This document shows positions 16,901-25,100 of a stretch of 59,433 bases of DNA, one piece after another. This DNA comes from Actinoplanes nipponensis (GTDB taxonomy: Bacteria > Actinomycetota > Actinomycetes > Mycobacteriales > Micromonosporaceae): the NCBI RefSeq assembly GCF_016862275.1, contig NZ_BOMQ01000038.1, forward strand, positions 1 to 59,433, written 5' to 3'. Each line of letters begins with the position of its first letter. Position 1 is the stretch's first letter. The translations under genes were made by a program, and so were the position numbers. Below the pieces are notes generated by a model, which saw only the letters and a list, made by a program, of their open reading frames with translations, was not told the origin of the DNA and did not search any database.

Positions 16901-19152
16901 CATCCGGCCCCGGCATTACCGGCACCGCGAGCGCCCCCCGGATTCCGGCGTCCGAAATGGTCGCCGAGGACTTCGACCCTCGCGAGGCCGAAAGGCGGCA
17001 GCTGGAAGCTCTCGATAAGGACGACCGAGCGGCCATCGAAAGATCAGTCGATGCGTCGATGAAGGTCGCCGCCCGGTTGCGAGTCACGCTTGAGGAGGTG
17101 GTCAGCTCCGTCAACGCAGCCGGAGGGGAGGGGCGGGCCCAGCTCGTCGGTCTCGAGAATTCCTATAAGACCAAGTCTTCGCTGGCCCGCGCGTACGCCG
17201 CCGAGTTCGAGGCGGAGGAGATCTCCCCTGCGGATTTCCTTAGGAACACCAAGGACCGGGTACGTTTCTCCATTCAACTCCCCGAACAGGGATACGAGGC
17301 CAACGCCGTCGCTGCGCTCGCCGAACTGCAGGTTCGCGGGTACGGCATCAAGAAGATCGTCAATTTTTGGCGCGGAGATGGACGGCACAACGGGCTCAAC
17401 GTCACTGTCGTCGATCCGGCGGGCGCTACCTTCGAGTTGCAGTTCCCCACCGAGCTCTCACGGTCGATCGGGAAGGACACTCACGACCTTTACGAAGTCG
17501 TGCGGCATCCCGCTGCGCCCGTCGCCGCTCAGGTCGACGCCTTCCTGCGAATGCTCGCAATCAACAAACGGGCGGATGTCGCGCAGCACATGCCTGACAG
17601 CCTGGACCGATTGAGGCAGATTGAGGGTGTGGCATGGAAGGACGTCGACTCGACGTTCGCCAGGTGGATCTCCGAAAATGACGAGGACTGGGCCAGATAC
17701 GTCAGGGACCTTCAGAACGAAGGTTTTACCTTCGATAGGATTCTTGATCGGACCGGCCTGACCCGAGCCGATGTCTTTGCGAGTCTTGGATCGGATGACG
17801 ATGACACAAACAGAGTTCGGCTATCGAGCGATCTTGAAGTCCGATATGTCGGGCACGATGACGAGTCTGATCGCCTACGAAGTGCAGTCGACAGCACCGC
17901 TCCGGGCGGTCATGTGGAGCGCGCCGCGCAAGGCATGGATCTACGCACCACAGCAGGCGGGCACCTTCCTCAGGGACCCGAACTACCGGGAACGGATCCG
18001 GCGGCTCGATCGAGCGCAAGCCGAGCGGCTGGCGCGGGAGAACCTGCTGTCGGAGCTGCCGACCGAGCAGACCCTCCTGGAGATGCTCGACGAGGGCCAG
18101 CAGAAGGGCTGGGACTTCGGCCCGCCCCGCCCGTAGGCGCGACCCCCGATCCCGGATCGCCCAGCACATATGTCGATCCGGGTGAGCTCGACAACGCCCA
18201 GCGCGCGGTGATCGAGCGGGTCGAGCCGCATTCCCCCGAGCTCGCCGACGTTGTCGTGCGCCTGCTGGCAGACCATGCCGCCACCAACCACCGGCTCAAC
18301 GCCACGGAGGCATTGCTCGACCCCGGTCGGCGGTCCCGGGCCCTGGAACTGCTGGTCGAGCTCTCCCGCCAGGTGATCACTTCGCAGTACGGCTCCCTCG
18401 CCGCCGTCCTTGCCGCACATCCCGGGGCGGGGAATCTCTTCCAGCCTGTCTCCGATGAAACCAACACTGCCCCGGACGGCACGCCTCGCAAGAAACTCTT
18501 CGAGGCGGCCGCACGATTGCAGGATCCGGCTCGGGCGCTCGGACCGACGTTCAGCGCCGCCGACCTGACGTTGCTGGACGACTACGGGATTCGACTGCGG
18601 CGCCGGGTTCTGCCCGCGGCGGAGCGGGAGATTCACGAAGTGGCCGCTCTCCTCGGGGACCGCGCCCGGGTGTCGGCCCGGGCCAAGAAGGCCGCGGATC
18701 TCGTCGACAAGGTCGGGCGGATGACGAGGGGACGGCCGAGTCGACCGGCCCGGCCGGAGTACCGGGTCGGTGACATCATCGACGCGGTCGGCGTTCGGCT
18801 CACTGTTCCCGACATGGCAACGCTCGACGAGGCGTTGTCACTGGTCAAGGAACGCTTCGGCGACCGCATTCTCGAGATCGAGAACATGTACGCCGAGCCG
18901 AAGGCGCAGGCGCCCTCCTACCGGGTGATCCCGCTCATCATCTCGATCGAGACCGACGGCCTGCCGTGCACATACGAACTTCAACTCACCACTGAGCGCG
19001 CGTCCATGGCGGCCGACATCGAGCACAACACGCTCTACAAGCCTTATGTCAGCACCGACGGCGCACAGCGGCTCGCAGTGCAGACTGCGATGGAGGAAGC
19101 TGCCGCATTGGATCAGCTCGAAAGCATCGAACGGGACAGAAATGGTCGATAG
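10927..19152 (+). CDS. Giant polymorphic toxin ORF: WXG-like N terminus, two Tox-PL units, two RelA/SpoT-like domains
   Basis: A continuous 2741-codon ORF. Residues 1-300 form a WXG100-like helical domain with a hydrophobic segment near 120-155. A long Gly/Ser/Pro/Thr linker follows to about 840. Tox-PL unit 1 has a putative Cys-His-Asp triad C1050/H1155/D1170 (RGINCQDC; SAHAWAAVNQNG; FVDPQSG). After a (SP)n linker, unit 2 has C1702/H1807/D1822 with identical spacing, but its second motif cysteine is Gly1705. RelA/SpoT-like domain 1 covers about residues 2010-2230 (SYKTKSSLARAY; KDRVRFSI; FELQFPTELS). Domain 2 covers about 2580-2735 (DAVGVRLTVPD; YELQLTTERA; EHNTLYKPY). Codon-phase bias leaves this frame at 16748-16882 and 17801-18136, so the mature C terminus is uncertain. 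Likely secreted by an ESX system with the WXG100 protein. Starts by GTGA overlap. Confidence 0.72.
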   Translation: MTILPSPIPHPLDYCPFDVPGWAYEALEWVVGFDWPAGNEKTTWDVADRWYALAQRLADPRNEAYEAAGQVISGYGGAGAQAFKGAWDQLSADENAPLNSLMAIADELGKLVEECGCDIEGAKLEAWIEIGLFLIELIGMAVAVALTLGAASPAAGGLIAATRLAIQQIFKRLIAQLGKKAIKKTLKEAGQRAAKQLTTKAGLKHLGKEAFKEGFDEMKEEIATNGAIQAYQNSSGRAHGFDVQDLGMSAAGGFAGGFAASGAGIGKGGHSGGGLTRGMAAEVLGEFGGAAVSGDLPSLESVAKSASSGASGSMMDGARSGFADGLADQVGNLDVPAGGVDLGSSAPSSGAGGPLSPVTSPGPAPGGGSDSGAAPGSVSVSDDSPAFANGSRGSSPGPVSGSAGSSPESVTSSAPAGGSSSGGVNLSSLAPPVEGPAGAGGDHGVAGSSGGSGSSAAPGGPAGSGPAGSGLTGSGPAGSGLTGSGPAGSGPAGFVGSGGPGGGFGPSAAGASPSMAGAGASPSMAGSSSASPSMAGAGGSPSMAGVSGSSSGTGGSGSSSVGGVSGSPATGSASVAGNGSSSVGVGPRSSVAAGGLSPWSPFGTDASGNGSTPAPRDLGSRSDTPAATSPRVASSPVGTESNGTSPGHPTAQGTRPSLTSPTGTGPSVQATPTGSGVLSPPGSTSPASSGSSPTTGPVRGTAAVGISPPAASGPATGLLPGRTDPSGPTPTGLTPGGPNPGGPATGLPPGRTDPSGPTPAGPNPAGPNPAGPTPGGPNPGGPATGLLPGRNDHDQPAAGAPPRPPQVPAPRDGAVDVPARASVPPTDPAVFVAAAPAGPRFGGSARKAPETEAEAYFRHARELRVEYATSRRQDVVDAYENKADNARRRARSARRSARVARFLKFDPHLAAYFQAHVDLAVDEAERAEAQVKVLKDPSWRPPPGTVTDVAPQAWHRTNVDSGRLAAGGVTVGTRSMLTGNDHPPPIDHTRRYGTRSGLREPLAQHQVDLETAVPRDGNGDPVRGADPRAPYFRLVNDGGSQADPTRGINCQDCVLSFFDTYVHGRPRVSAPRTFDAYGDGDPTKPLYGEEIGPERAEHATGGRFQSLCPIVAGDPPAVAGQKIQQALGDVAAQLQAGGHGSFAFLVNAWEGGSAHAWAAVNQNGQILFVDPQSGLVAPPGTSLYGHLGQPHSGNVVALDALVVDGRGNPMPFQGRPDGLWRPKQTTLPAPAPRPAPVYYSSAYQQTAPQPPAPQPPAPSPAPPPFPGPVPGPAPTPSPAPVPPPSPSPSPAPFPSPSPSPSPAPAPSPSPSPSPSPAQSPSPSPSPSPSPSPSPAPAPSPSPGPDVLPSPPAPPVEPSDVLLTDDARSGRPDPLLPFDSRPAPDPRTGSTPPGPNPDLESSAPPQPAPAPIPGPRRPVDRIAEALAPRPAPVDRIAEALTPRDHPRTPPAPSPDPARDDAPITADHNPRPSIADALESGAPAPNTEVDPDRARRLEGYRRTEHDARERKSYREYMDHARATHEDNRRAEYADYLMRLADRQRSKVLELGMQADAALRSGSELHGEYLRAEARRTSEDADDLETRARQVRTGEFAPDRVEVEPADWVRINDDVGTMAVGGVDTGEQSALTGDGDPPPVDHTRPYGRRGGLRAPLAVHQADLENAMPRDADGTVIRLADPRQGEWFGLANDGGPAADPTRGINCVDGVLSLYDTYVHGRPRVSAPRTFDSYAQGDPTRPLGAEDRGLARIEDTVGGEFQGLCPYVGGLEPRQAKQAVDKAMTNLHNHLYNAGHGAFAFIVTDSEEGTAHAWAAVNQNGTILFLDPQTGRLSEETPLYSHTGEKNDGNVISMDAVVVDGQGLLAPLPYHQAGLWSRSSLEPTGTSPDAFDEADGRSPTPESVDSADRNNADTEEGRDPEGAKPERPIDPAAEPGSRQVEEAEGSGRRDSVRLSSDPEVGKAGPGPQNRDRDPLEHPAENPDLRPASSVTADDTQPSGPGITGTASAPRIPASEMVAEDFDPREAERRQLEALDKDDRAAIERSVDASMKVAARLRVTLEEVVSSVNAAGGEGRAQLVGLENSYKTKSSLARAYAAEFEAEEISPADFLRNTKDRVRFSIQLPEQGYEANAVAALAELQVRGYGIKKIVNFWRGDGRHNGLNVTVVDPAGATFELQFPTELSRSIGKDTHDLYEVVRHPAAPVAAQVDAFLRMLAINKRADVAQHMPDSLDRLRQIEGVAWKDVDSTFARWISENDEDWARYVRDLQNEGFTFDRILDRTGLTRADVFASLGSDDDDTNRVRLSSDLEVRYVGHDDESDRLRSAVDSTAPGGHVERAAQGMDLRTTAGGHLPQGPELPGTDPAARSSASRAAGAGEPAVGAADRADPPGDARRGPAEGLGLRPAPPVGATPDPGSPSTYVDPGELDNAQRAVIERVEPHSPELADVVVRLLADHAATNHRLNATEALLDPGRRSRALELLVELSRQVITSQYGSLAAVLAAHPGAGNLFQPVSDETNTAPDGTPRKKLFEAAARLQDPARALGPTFSAADLTLLDDYGIRLRRRVLPAAEREIHEVAALLGDRARVSARAKKAADLVDKVGRMTRGRPSRPARPEYRVGDIIDAVGVRLTVPDMATLDEALSLVKERFGDRILEIENMYAEPKAQAPSYRVIPLIISIETDGLPCTYELQLTTERASMAADIEHNTLYKPYVSTDGAQRLAVQTAMEEAAALDQLESIERDRNGR
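16748..16882 (+). pseudogene. Relic of an immunity-like gene inside the toxin ORF (+1 frame)
   Basis: In the +1 frame relative to the toxin ORF, this 45-codon segment starts with GTG, ends with TGA, and its third codon positions are mostly G/C, unlike the toxin frame here. Its product begins DETQSGFRAILRS, which matches TQTEFGYRAILKS at the start of the intact gene at 17801. DNA of the two copies agrees at about 30 of 40 bases (16761-16800 versus 17811-17850, exactly 1050 bases apart). A second weaker match (LR-x-V...WS-x-x-RK) lies downstream. It is best read as an internally deleted copy of that gene. Confidence 0.6.
17801..18136 (+). CDS. Candidate immunity protein nested in the toxin ORF
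   Basis: A 111-residue protein encoded entirely within the giant toxin ORF, in the +1 frame. Its codons end almost always in G or C, whereas the toxin frame over the same bases yields a Pro/Gly/Ala-rich translation without fold signals, so this frame is the better coding frame. It lies just after RelA/SpoT-like domain 1, where a cognate immunity gene is expected. The sequence has a beta-like N-terminal half (FGYRAILKSDMSGTMTSLIAYEV, VMWSAPRKAWIYAP) and a charged helical C-terminal half ending WDFGPPRP. No family was recognised. The ATG at 17801 or 17795 may be the start; the ribosome-binding site is weak. Confidence 0.65.
   Translation: MTQTEFGYRAILKSDMSGTMTSLIAYEVQSTAPLRAVMWSAPRKAWIYAPQQAGTFLRDPNYRERIRRLDRAQAERLARENLLSELPTEQTLLEMLDEGQQKGWDFGPPRP
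18139..19152 (+). other. Candidate second toxin-tip cassette (RelA/SpoT-like domain 2)
   Basis: After the nested gene ends at 18136, coding bias returns to the toxin frame. This segment starts with a linker-like TPDPGSPSTYVDPGELDN, continues with a helical region, and ends in the better preserved RelA/SpoT-like domain. It has no obvious start codon with a ribosome-binding site, and its stop overlaps the next immunity-like gene by 11 bases. It could be the true C terminus of the toxin or a silent displaced cassette awaiting recombination; sequence alone cannot decide. Confidence 0.5.
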
Positions 19153-19882
19153 ACACCGGGAGTCGAGCGTCTACCTGTACGAGTACGGCGAGGCGTACGA
19201 CGATCTGCGGCCGGCTTTCTTCATCGATGAGCGGAGCTACAGCGATCGAGAGATGGCAGAGTCGGTCGTCGAATCCGCCGAGGCAGCCATGACCCGGGCC
19301 GGCGTCATCTACGAGGTCGAGGTGACCTCCGGAGTGCACGCGGAACGGCCCATCGGCGTGCCTACCTGGGAGGAGTTCAAGCAGCGCCACTTCGTCGAGG
19401 GGGTGCCGCTTCCGGTTCGCCCTCCGATGCGCGAACAGGCCCTTCCGCCCTCGTGGCCCGAGATGACTCGGGCCGTCGAGGAGGCACACGAGAACTTCCG
19501 GGCGTACCTGATCCAGCTTTTGACCGGCGCTTTCCCCGGACAGGACGTTTCTCTCTCGTCCGACCCGGGACCGCTGCGTCGCTCGCCGGGTTCGGTCGAC
19601 TGGAGCGAGGAACGCTTCGGCTTCGAGGTGACGGTCGTGGCCGGCATCGGTGACTTGCCTCCAGCCGCGGCCCTCGCCCGCGTGAGCGCGATCCTCGTGC
19701 CGGAAGGCTGGGAGCTGGGCGATCCTGTCAGCCGGCCCACCAGCGTCGCGCTGAGCGCCTCCCGTGACCTTTTCGGCCTGTGGATCGACGCCCGGCCTCT
19801 GCGGCTCACCGTGCTCGGCCAGTCACCCCTGTACCGGGCTCCCGGCGACAGCGGCCCGTCTTACCTCGTCGAACCCCGCTAG
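19142..19882 (+). CDS. Immunity-like protein following RelA/SpoT-like domain 2
   Basis: A 246-residue protein of unrecognised family, starting with ATG 11 bases before the toxin stop codon and preceded by GGGAC. The N-terminal part is mixed charged (SSVYLYEYGEAYDDLRPAFFIDERSY) with paired acidic helices. The C-terminal part is a beta-rich module (FGFEVTVVAGIGDLPPAAALARVSAIL, then LFGLWIDARPLRLTVLGQSP). No signal peptide or membrane segment is visible, as expected for a cytosolic immunity protein. Position directly after the toxin tip and the overlap support the role, but this is inference from context. Confidence 0.6.
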   Translation: MVDRHRESSVYLYEYGEAYDDLRPAFFIDERSYSDREMAESVVESAEAAMTRAGVIYEVEVTSGVHAERPIGVPTWEEFKQRHFVEGVPLPVRPPMREQALPPSWPEMTRAVEEAHENFRAYLIQLLTGAFPGQDVSLSSDPGPLRRSPGSVDWSEERFGFEVTVVAGIGDLPPAAALARVSAILVPEGWELGDPVSRPTSVALSASRDLFGLWIDARPLRLTVLGQSPLYRAPGDSGPSYLVEPR

Positions 19883-19909
19883 TCCTCGTCACGTCGGGCC
19901 GCCTGACCA

Positions 19910-20416
19910 ATGACAGTCCGTGAACAGCTGTTCGTTCACAGCAACGGCTCACCGGTCGAGATAGCCGCATTCGCCGCGGGGCTGATCGGCGGCCGGACCG
20001 AGATACGCGATCAACGGCCATGGCTTTTCGTCGACACCGCACGGCTCGTCCAGGGCGCCGACGGCGAGTTCGGCGGGCCGGTGACGGCGCACTTCTCCGA
20101 TGCCCCGTTCCGGCCGGACGGCGAGTTCGAGGCGCCCGATGCCTACCAGGTGGAGTTGCGGCTGTGGCAGACCGGCGGGTGCCGGATCGACCCGGCCACC
20201 GGCGCCGACGTCGAGGAACTCGCCGCCACCGCAATCTTTCGGGCGCTCGCAGCGTCCGAAGCCTTACCCGTGATCCATGTGCACGATGACGACACGTTGC
20301 TCCAGGCTGCGCTGCCGGGCGTCGGAACGGTCGTGTTTCCCACGGGTACGTCGATCTACGACGGGGATGAGGACAGGTGGGCTTGCGTCGTTGTGCGGAG
20401 CGCAGGTGGGGACTAG
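19910..20416 (+). CDS. Hypothetical protein, probable second immunity-like gene
   Basis: A 168-residue acidic soluble protein of unrecognised family, 27 bases after the preceding immunity-like gene and on the same strand. It contains a beta/alpha pattern (LFVHSNGSPVEIAAFAAGLIGG, PWLFVDTARLV, YQVELRLWQTGG) and ends ...WACVVVRSAGGD. No signal peptide or membrane segment is seen. Its position at the end of the toxin operon suggests an extra immunity or accessory role; there is no direct motif support. It overlaps the dnaB 3' end by four bases tail to tail. Confidence 0.6.
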   Translation: MTVREQLFVHSNGSPVEIAAFAAGLIGGRTEIRDQRPWLFVDTARLVQGADGEFGGPVTAHFSDAPFRPDGEFEAPDAYQVELRLWQTGGCRIDPATGADVEELAATAIFRALAASEALPVIHVHDDDTLLQAALPGVGTVVFPTGTSIYDGDEDRWACVVVRSAGGD

Positions 20417-21852
20417 ACGATCGCCATGTCCACGAAGCGGGACAGGTGCAGCTGCGCCGCCACCGTCACCGTGTCCGTCGGCCCGTTACGGTGCTTGGCC
20501 ACAATGAAGTCCGCCTCTCCCGCCCGCGGCGACTCCTTGTCGTAGTAGTCGTCGCGGTGCAGCAGGATCACCACGTCCGCGTCCTGCTCGATCGAGCCGG
20601 ACTCACGCAGGTCGGACAGCTGGGGGCGCTTGTCGGTGCGCTGCTCCGGGCCACGGTTCAGCTGGCTGACCGCGATCACCGGGCATTCGACCTCCTTGGC
20701 CAGCAGTTTCAGGCCCCGGGAGAGCTCGGCGACCTCCTGCTGGCGGCTCTCCGTCTTCTTCGGTGAGGACATCAGCTGGAGGTAGTCGACCACGATCAGC
20801 TTCAGGTTGTGGCGCTGCTTGAGGCGGCGGGCCTTCGCCCGGATCTCCATCAGGTTCATGCTCGGGGTGTCGTCGACGAAGATGGGCGCCTCGCTGATCT
20901 CGCCCATCCGGCGGGCCAGCTTGGTCCAGTCGTCGTCGGAGAGCTGGCCGGAGCGCAGCACGTGCAGCGGGACGCGGGCCTCCGCCGACAGCAGGCGCAT
21001 CACGATCTCGATCTTGCTCATTTCCAGGGAGAAGATGGCGCTGGCGCAGTTCGCCCGGATGGCCGCGTTGCGGGCGAAGTCCATCGACGCGGTCGACTTA
21101 CCCAGACCCGGGCGGCCGGCGACGATGATCAGCTGGCCGGCGTGCAGGCCGTTGAGCAGGCGGTCGAGGTCGGAGAAGCCGGTCGGTACGCCGGTCATCA
21201 TGCCGTTGGTGGCGCCGACCGCCTCGATCTCGTCCAGGGTCGGCTGGAGCATGTCGGCCAGGACCGCGAAATCCTCGGAGACCCGCCGCTCGGTCACGTC
21301 GTACACGGCCTGCTGGGCGAGGTCGACGATGTCGTCGACGTCCATGCCGCCGTTGCCACCGGTGCCGTACCCCAGCTGGGTGATCTTCGTGCCCGCCTCG
21401 ACGAGGCGGCGCAGCACCGCGCGCTCGGAGACGATGCGGGCGTAGTACGAGGCGTTGGCGGCGGTCGGCACGCTCTCGATGAGCGTGTGCAGGTACGGCA
21501 CGCCGCCGATGCGCTGCAGGTCCCCGGAGTCGGAGAGCGCCGCCGCGACGGTGACGCCGTCGGCCGGCTCGCCGCGGCCGTAGAGCTCGAGGATCGTGTC
21601 GAAGACGGTCGCGTGGACCGGGCGGTAGAAGTCGTGGGACTTGAGGATCTCGACGACGTCGGCGATCGCGTCCTTGGAGAGCAGCATGCCGCCGAGCACG
21701 CTCTGCTCCGCCGCGATGTCCTGGGGTGGTGACTTGTCGAAGCCGCCGGTCTGGGGCGGCGGGCCGCCGCCGGGCGGTCGCCCGCCGGAGGGCTTCCCGC
21801 CGGGTGGCGACTGCGGCCGGGCGTCCGGTCGTGCGTCGTCGGTGATCGACAT
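20413..21852 (-). CDS. dnaB: Replicative DNA helicase DnaB
   Basis: DnaB is the hexameric 5'-3' helicase that unwinds the replication fork. The 479-residue protein has a Pro/Gly-rich N-terminal tail of about 40 residues, the DnaB N-terminal helical domain (AAEQSVLGGMLLSKDAI...), and the RecA-like core. The core carries Walker A GRPGLGKST (about residue 245), SLEMSK, Walker B LIVVDYLQLM and the C-terminal SQLNRGPEQR and LRESGSIEQDADVV motifs. There is no intein, in contrast to several mycobacterial DnaB genes. Its neighbour on the far side of the Trp-repeat gene is the rpsF-ssb-rpsR-rplI operon, a common actinobacterial arrangement. Confidence 0.97.
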   Translation of the reverse strand: MSITDDARPDARPQSPPGGKPSGGRPPGGGPPPQTGGFDKSPPQDIAAEQSVLGGMLLSKDAIADVVEILKSHDFYRPVHATVFDTILELYGRGEPADGVTVAAALSDSGDLQRIGGVPYLHTLIESVPTAANASYYARIVSERAVLRRLVEAGTKITQLGYGTGGNGGMDVDDIVDLAQQAVYDVTERRVSEDFAVLADMLQPTLDEIEAVGATNGMMTGVPTGFSDLDRLLNGLHAGQLIIVAGRPGLGKSTASMDFARNAAIRANCASAIFSLEMSKIEIVMRLLSAEARVPLHVLRSGQLSDDDWTKLARRMGEISEAPIFVDDTPSMNLMEIRAKARRLKQRHNLKLIVVDYLQLMSSPKKTESRQQEVAELSRGLKLLAKEVECPVIAVSQLNRGPEQRTDKRPQLSDLRESGSIEQDADVVILLHRDDYYDKESPRAGEADFIVAKHRNGPTDTVTVAAQLHLSRFVDMAIV

Positions 21853-22189
21853 GACGACCTACCCCTCCGTCGTGGTTCCTGCTCCGTGATCAAACAGCCC
21901 GGGTACGACACTTTCGAGTGCCGAAGTGACGGGGGCCACAAAATCATCGGAATTCCGGCCCGGCCCTCGGGGAGGACATGATCCGGCGCCGGTAACCATA
22001 CGAACCCGCACGTCATCGACCCAAGCAGGCCGGTGGACGAGCCTCGGGACAACCTGTGGACAACCCGGCCCGTCCTGTGCGCGGCCCTGTGCACAGCCTG
22101 TGCACAACGCCTGGGGATTCAGCCGGATGTCCCCTTCTGAGCAGCACTTTTGTCGTCCCCACCGTGTGGAGAGATAAAAAGACGCCTTC
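21853..22189. promoter_or_regulatory. Divergent dnaB promoter region with DnaA-box-like sites
   Basis: This 337-base gap separates dnaB from the divergent Trp-repeat gene. TGTGGACAA at 22055-22063 is the reverse complement of TTGTCCACA, the high-GC actinobacterial DnaA box. TGTGCACAG (22088-22096) and TGTGCACAA (22099-22107) are one-mismatch relatives. The spacing suggests possible DnaA control of dnaB, which is an inference. Confidence 0.5.
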
Positions 22190-25100
22190 GTGAGCAAGCT
22201 GTCGTCCTCAGACATTGCAGATCGGACGCGGGCACGTCACGCTTTTCTCGTGGACCAACGGGAGTGGGACTACGGCGCCCGCCTGCCGCGCGAAAGGAGC
22301 GCGTCGGACTCCTGGACACCCACAAAGCGCCCGGAAGATCCCGATTCGTCCGCTATCGCCGAGCCCGGCGCCACCGTGTGGGGCACCGGCTCGCCGGCCG
22401 ATACCGGCAGCATGCAGCCCATTCCGGAGGCCGTGGCCTGGTCGCTGCGCGCCGACGCCTGGGCGCAGAACCCGGAGACACCGGGTGAGTCCGCCGGCAC
22501 GGTGAGTCGCTGGTCGGACGTCGCGGCCACGGGACGCCCCGCGGTGCCGGCCGAGGGCGTGGGCTGGCGCACCCAGACCTCCGAGTGGCGGTCCACCGCC
22601 GAGAGTGCCCGCTGGCGCCAGACCACCGAGTGGCGTTCCGCCTCGGGCACCCACGGCTGGCGGCAGACCACCGAGGCCTGGCAGAGCGGCGACGCGGAGA
22701 GCGTCATCCCGCCGCAGGCCGAGGCCCCGACCAGGCTCCCGGCCATCTCCGGCACCGCCTGGCCGACCCCCGCCGACGATCAGCCCGGCACGACCCCGAG
22801 CTGGCAGCCGCCCGACGCGGCCCCCGGCCGGCCGCCGGCCGACGCGACCCCGGCCTGGCAGCGGCCCGACGCAACTCCTGGCTGGCAGCCGCCCGACGCG
22901 ACCCCGTCATGGCAGCAGCCCGGCGAGACCCGGCACAGTCAGCCGGGAGCCACCCCGCCGTGGGAGCCGGCGCGCGGCGACGAGCGGCCGGCGTGGCAGC
23001 AGTTCACCTCGGCCGGCGCCACCCCGCCCTGGCCGCCCGCCGACGCGCCGCCACCCCGCCAGCCCGACGCCCGGCCGTCGTGGGACAGCCGGCCCAGCTG
23101 GCAGGCCTTCACCGAGACGAGCCGGCCGGCGGCCGAGCCCTCGTGGCGGGAGCCCGGGGAGAGCCGGCCGACGCCGCCACCGAGCGCGCCCACGTCGTAC
23201 GCCGGTAGTTGGTCGGCCCCGATCGACGACGGCCGCCACCTCGTCCGCGAGGACGACCGCGCCGCCTGGCGCGAGTCGGCCGCGGGCCAGGCCCGGCCGG
23301 CCGACGGGCCGCCGGTGGGGCGCCGCCGGGCGCCCGACGCCGGATCCCGCACCAGCGGGGGTACGGGCTGGACGGTGCGTTCCGACGCCGACAACTGGGC
23401 CGGGCACACCGACACCGGCAGCATCCCCGCGTTCCCGGACCCCGCGACCACCGACGAGCCGGCCTGGCGCCGCGCCGCCACCGAGCCGCCGGCGACGGAC
23501 GGCTGGCGTACGAGCACCACCACGAACAGCTGGCAGAGCAGCCCGCCGGTGACCGACAGCTGGCGCAGCGGCGACCAGTCCCGCACCGATCAGCCCCGCA
23601 CGGACAGCTGGCGCACACCGCCGGCGGCCGACGGCTGGCGCAGTGGCGACGAGGCCCGGGCCGACGGCTGGCGCGACACCGGCTCCTGGCGTCGTGATCC
23701 GGAGCCCGGACCGCCGGTCGACCCGTGGGCCCAGAGCGCCGCCGAGACCGGGGTCATCCCGCTGCCGCTGCAGCCCCGCGATTCCGGCGCCGGCGGCTGG
23801 TCGGGCCGCACCGACACCGGCAGCTGGCAGCAGGGCACCGACACCGGGAGCTGGCAGCGCGACGGCACCGCCACCGGCCGCCGGAGCCGCGGCGACACGG
23901 GTTCCTGGCAGCGCGAATCCGAGAACGGCTCCCGGGCCGACTCCGGTTCCTGGCAGCGCGCGGTGGAGAGCGGCCGCACCGACACCGGCTCCTGGCAGCG
24001 CGAGACCGAGGTCGGCGGCCGGTCGGGCCGCATCGAGCCCTCCTCCTGGCAGCGCGACCAGGGCAACGGGCGCACCGACACCGGCTCCTGGCGTCAAGGC
24101 CCGGACGCCGGCCGCAGCGACACCGGCTCCTGGCAGCGCGGGTCGGAGAACGGGCGCACCGACACGGGATCGTGGCAGCGCGGCCCGGACACCGGCCGCA
24201 CCGACACCGGCTCCTGGCAGCAGGGCGTCGAGGGCGGTCGAGGCGCGGACACCGGATCGCGCCGACGCGAGATCGAGCCCCCGGCGTCCCGCAGCGCGGC
24301 GCCGCCCCGCGGGGGAGAGATCGAGCGCTGGTCCGGCCCCCGGCCCGGCCCCGAGCCGCGCACCGGCGCACCGGGCCGCGGCGGAGAAGCGTTCCCGGCA
24401 CGCGGACAAGCCTTCCCGGCACCGGGCCGCGGAGAAGCCTTCCCGGCACCGGGCTACGCCGGAGAAGCCATTCCGGGCCGTGGCGGGGAAGCGGACCGTG
24501 GCGAGGAAGACTTCCGGGAGCCGCGCCGCGGCCGCCCGCCCCGCGCCCTCGAGCCCGGCCCGGCCCCGCGCCGCGGCCAGGAGGCCTTCCGCGAGCCGGC
24601 CTCCGAAGCCTGGCGTGGCGCGGAGCCACCGCGCGACTTCGAAGCGCCCCGCGGCCCGCGCCGGGCCCGGCGCGAGGCCGACCTGCCGCGCGGGCCCGAA
24701 ACCCGGCGCGGCCCGGAGAGTGGCCAGCGCAGCGGCGGTATCCCGCGCGGTCTCGAGGGACAGCGCGGCCCGGCGCGGCCGGAGTTCGACCGCGGGCCGG
24801 ACACGCCGCGGGACTACGCCGACCGCGGCCGGCGCCGCGAGCGGGACACCAGCTGGCAGCAGGAGCTCGCGTCCGGCGCCTGGCACCGGGACCCCGAGTC
24901 GGATGTGTGGCTGCGCGACAGCGACACCGGCCAGTGGCACCGGCAGGAGCCCGAGGACGAAGACGACGAGGATGATGACCGAGGCCCGCGCCGAGGTCCC
25001 CGCAACGACGACCGTGGCAACGGCGGCGGTCGGCGCGCCATCGAGAGCCGCGACGCGGTTGCGCGCCGCGAACGGGACGAGCCGGCGCGGGTCCGCAGCG

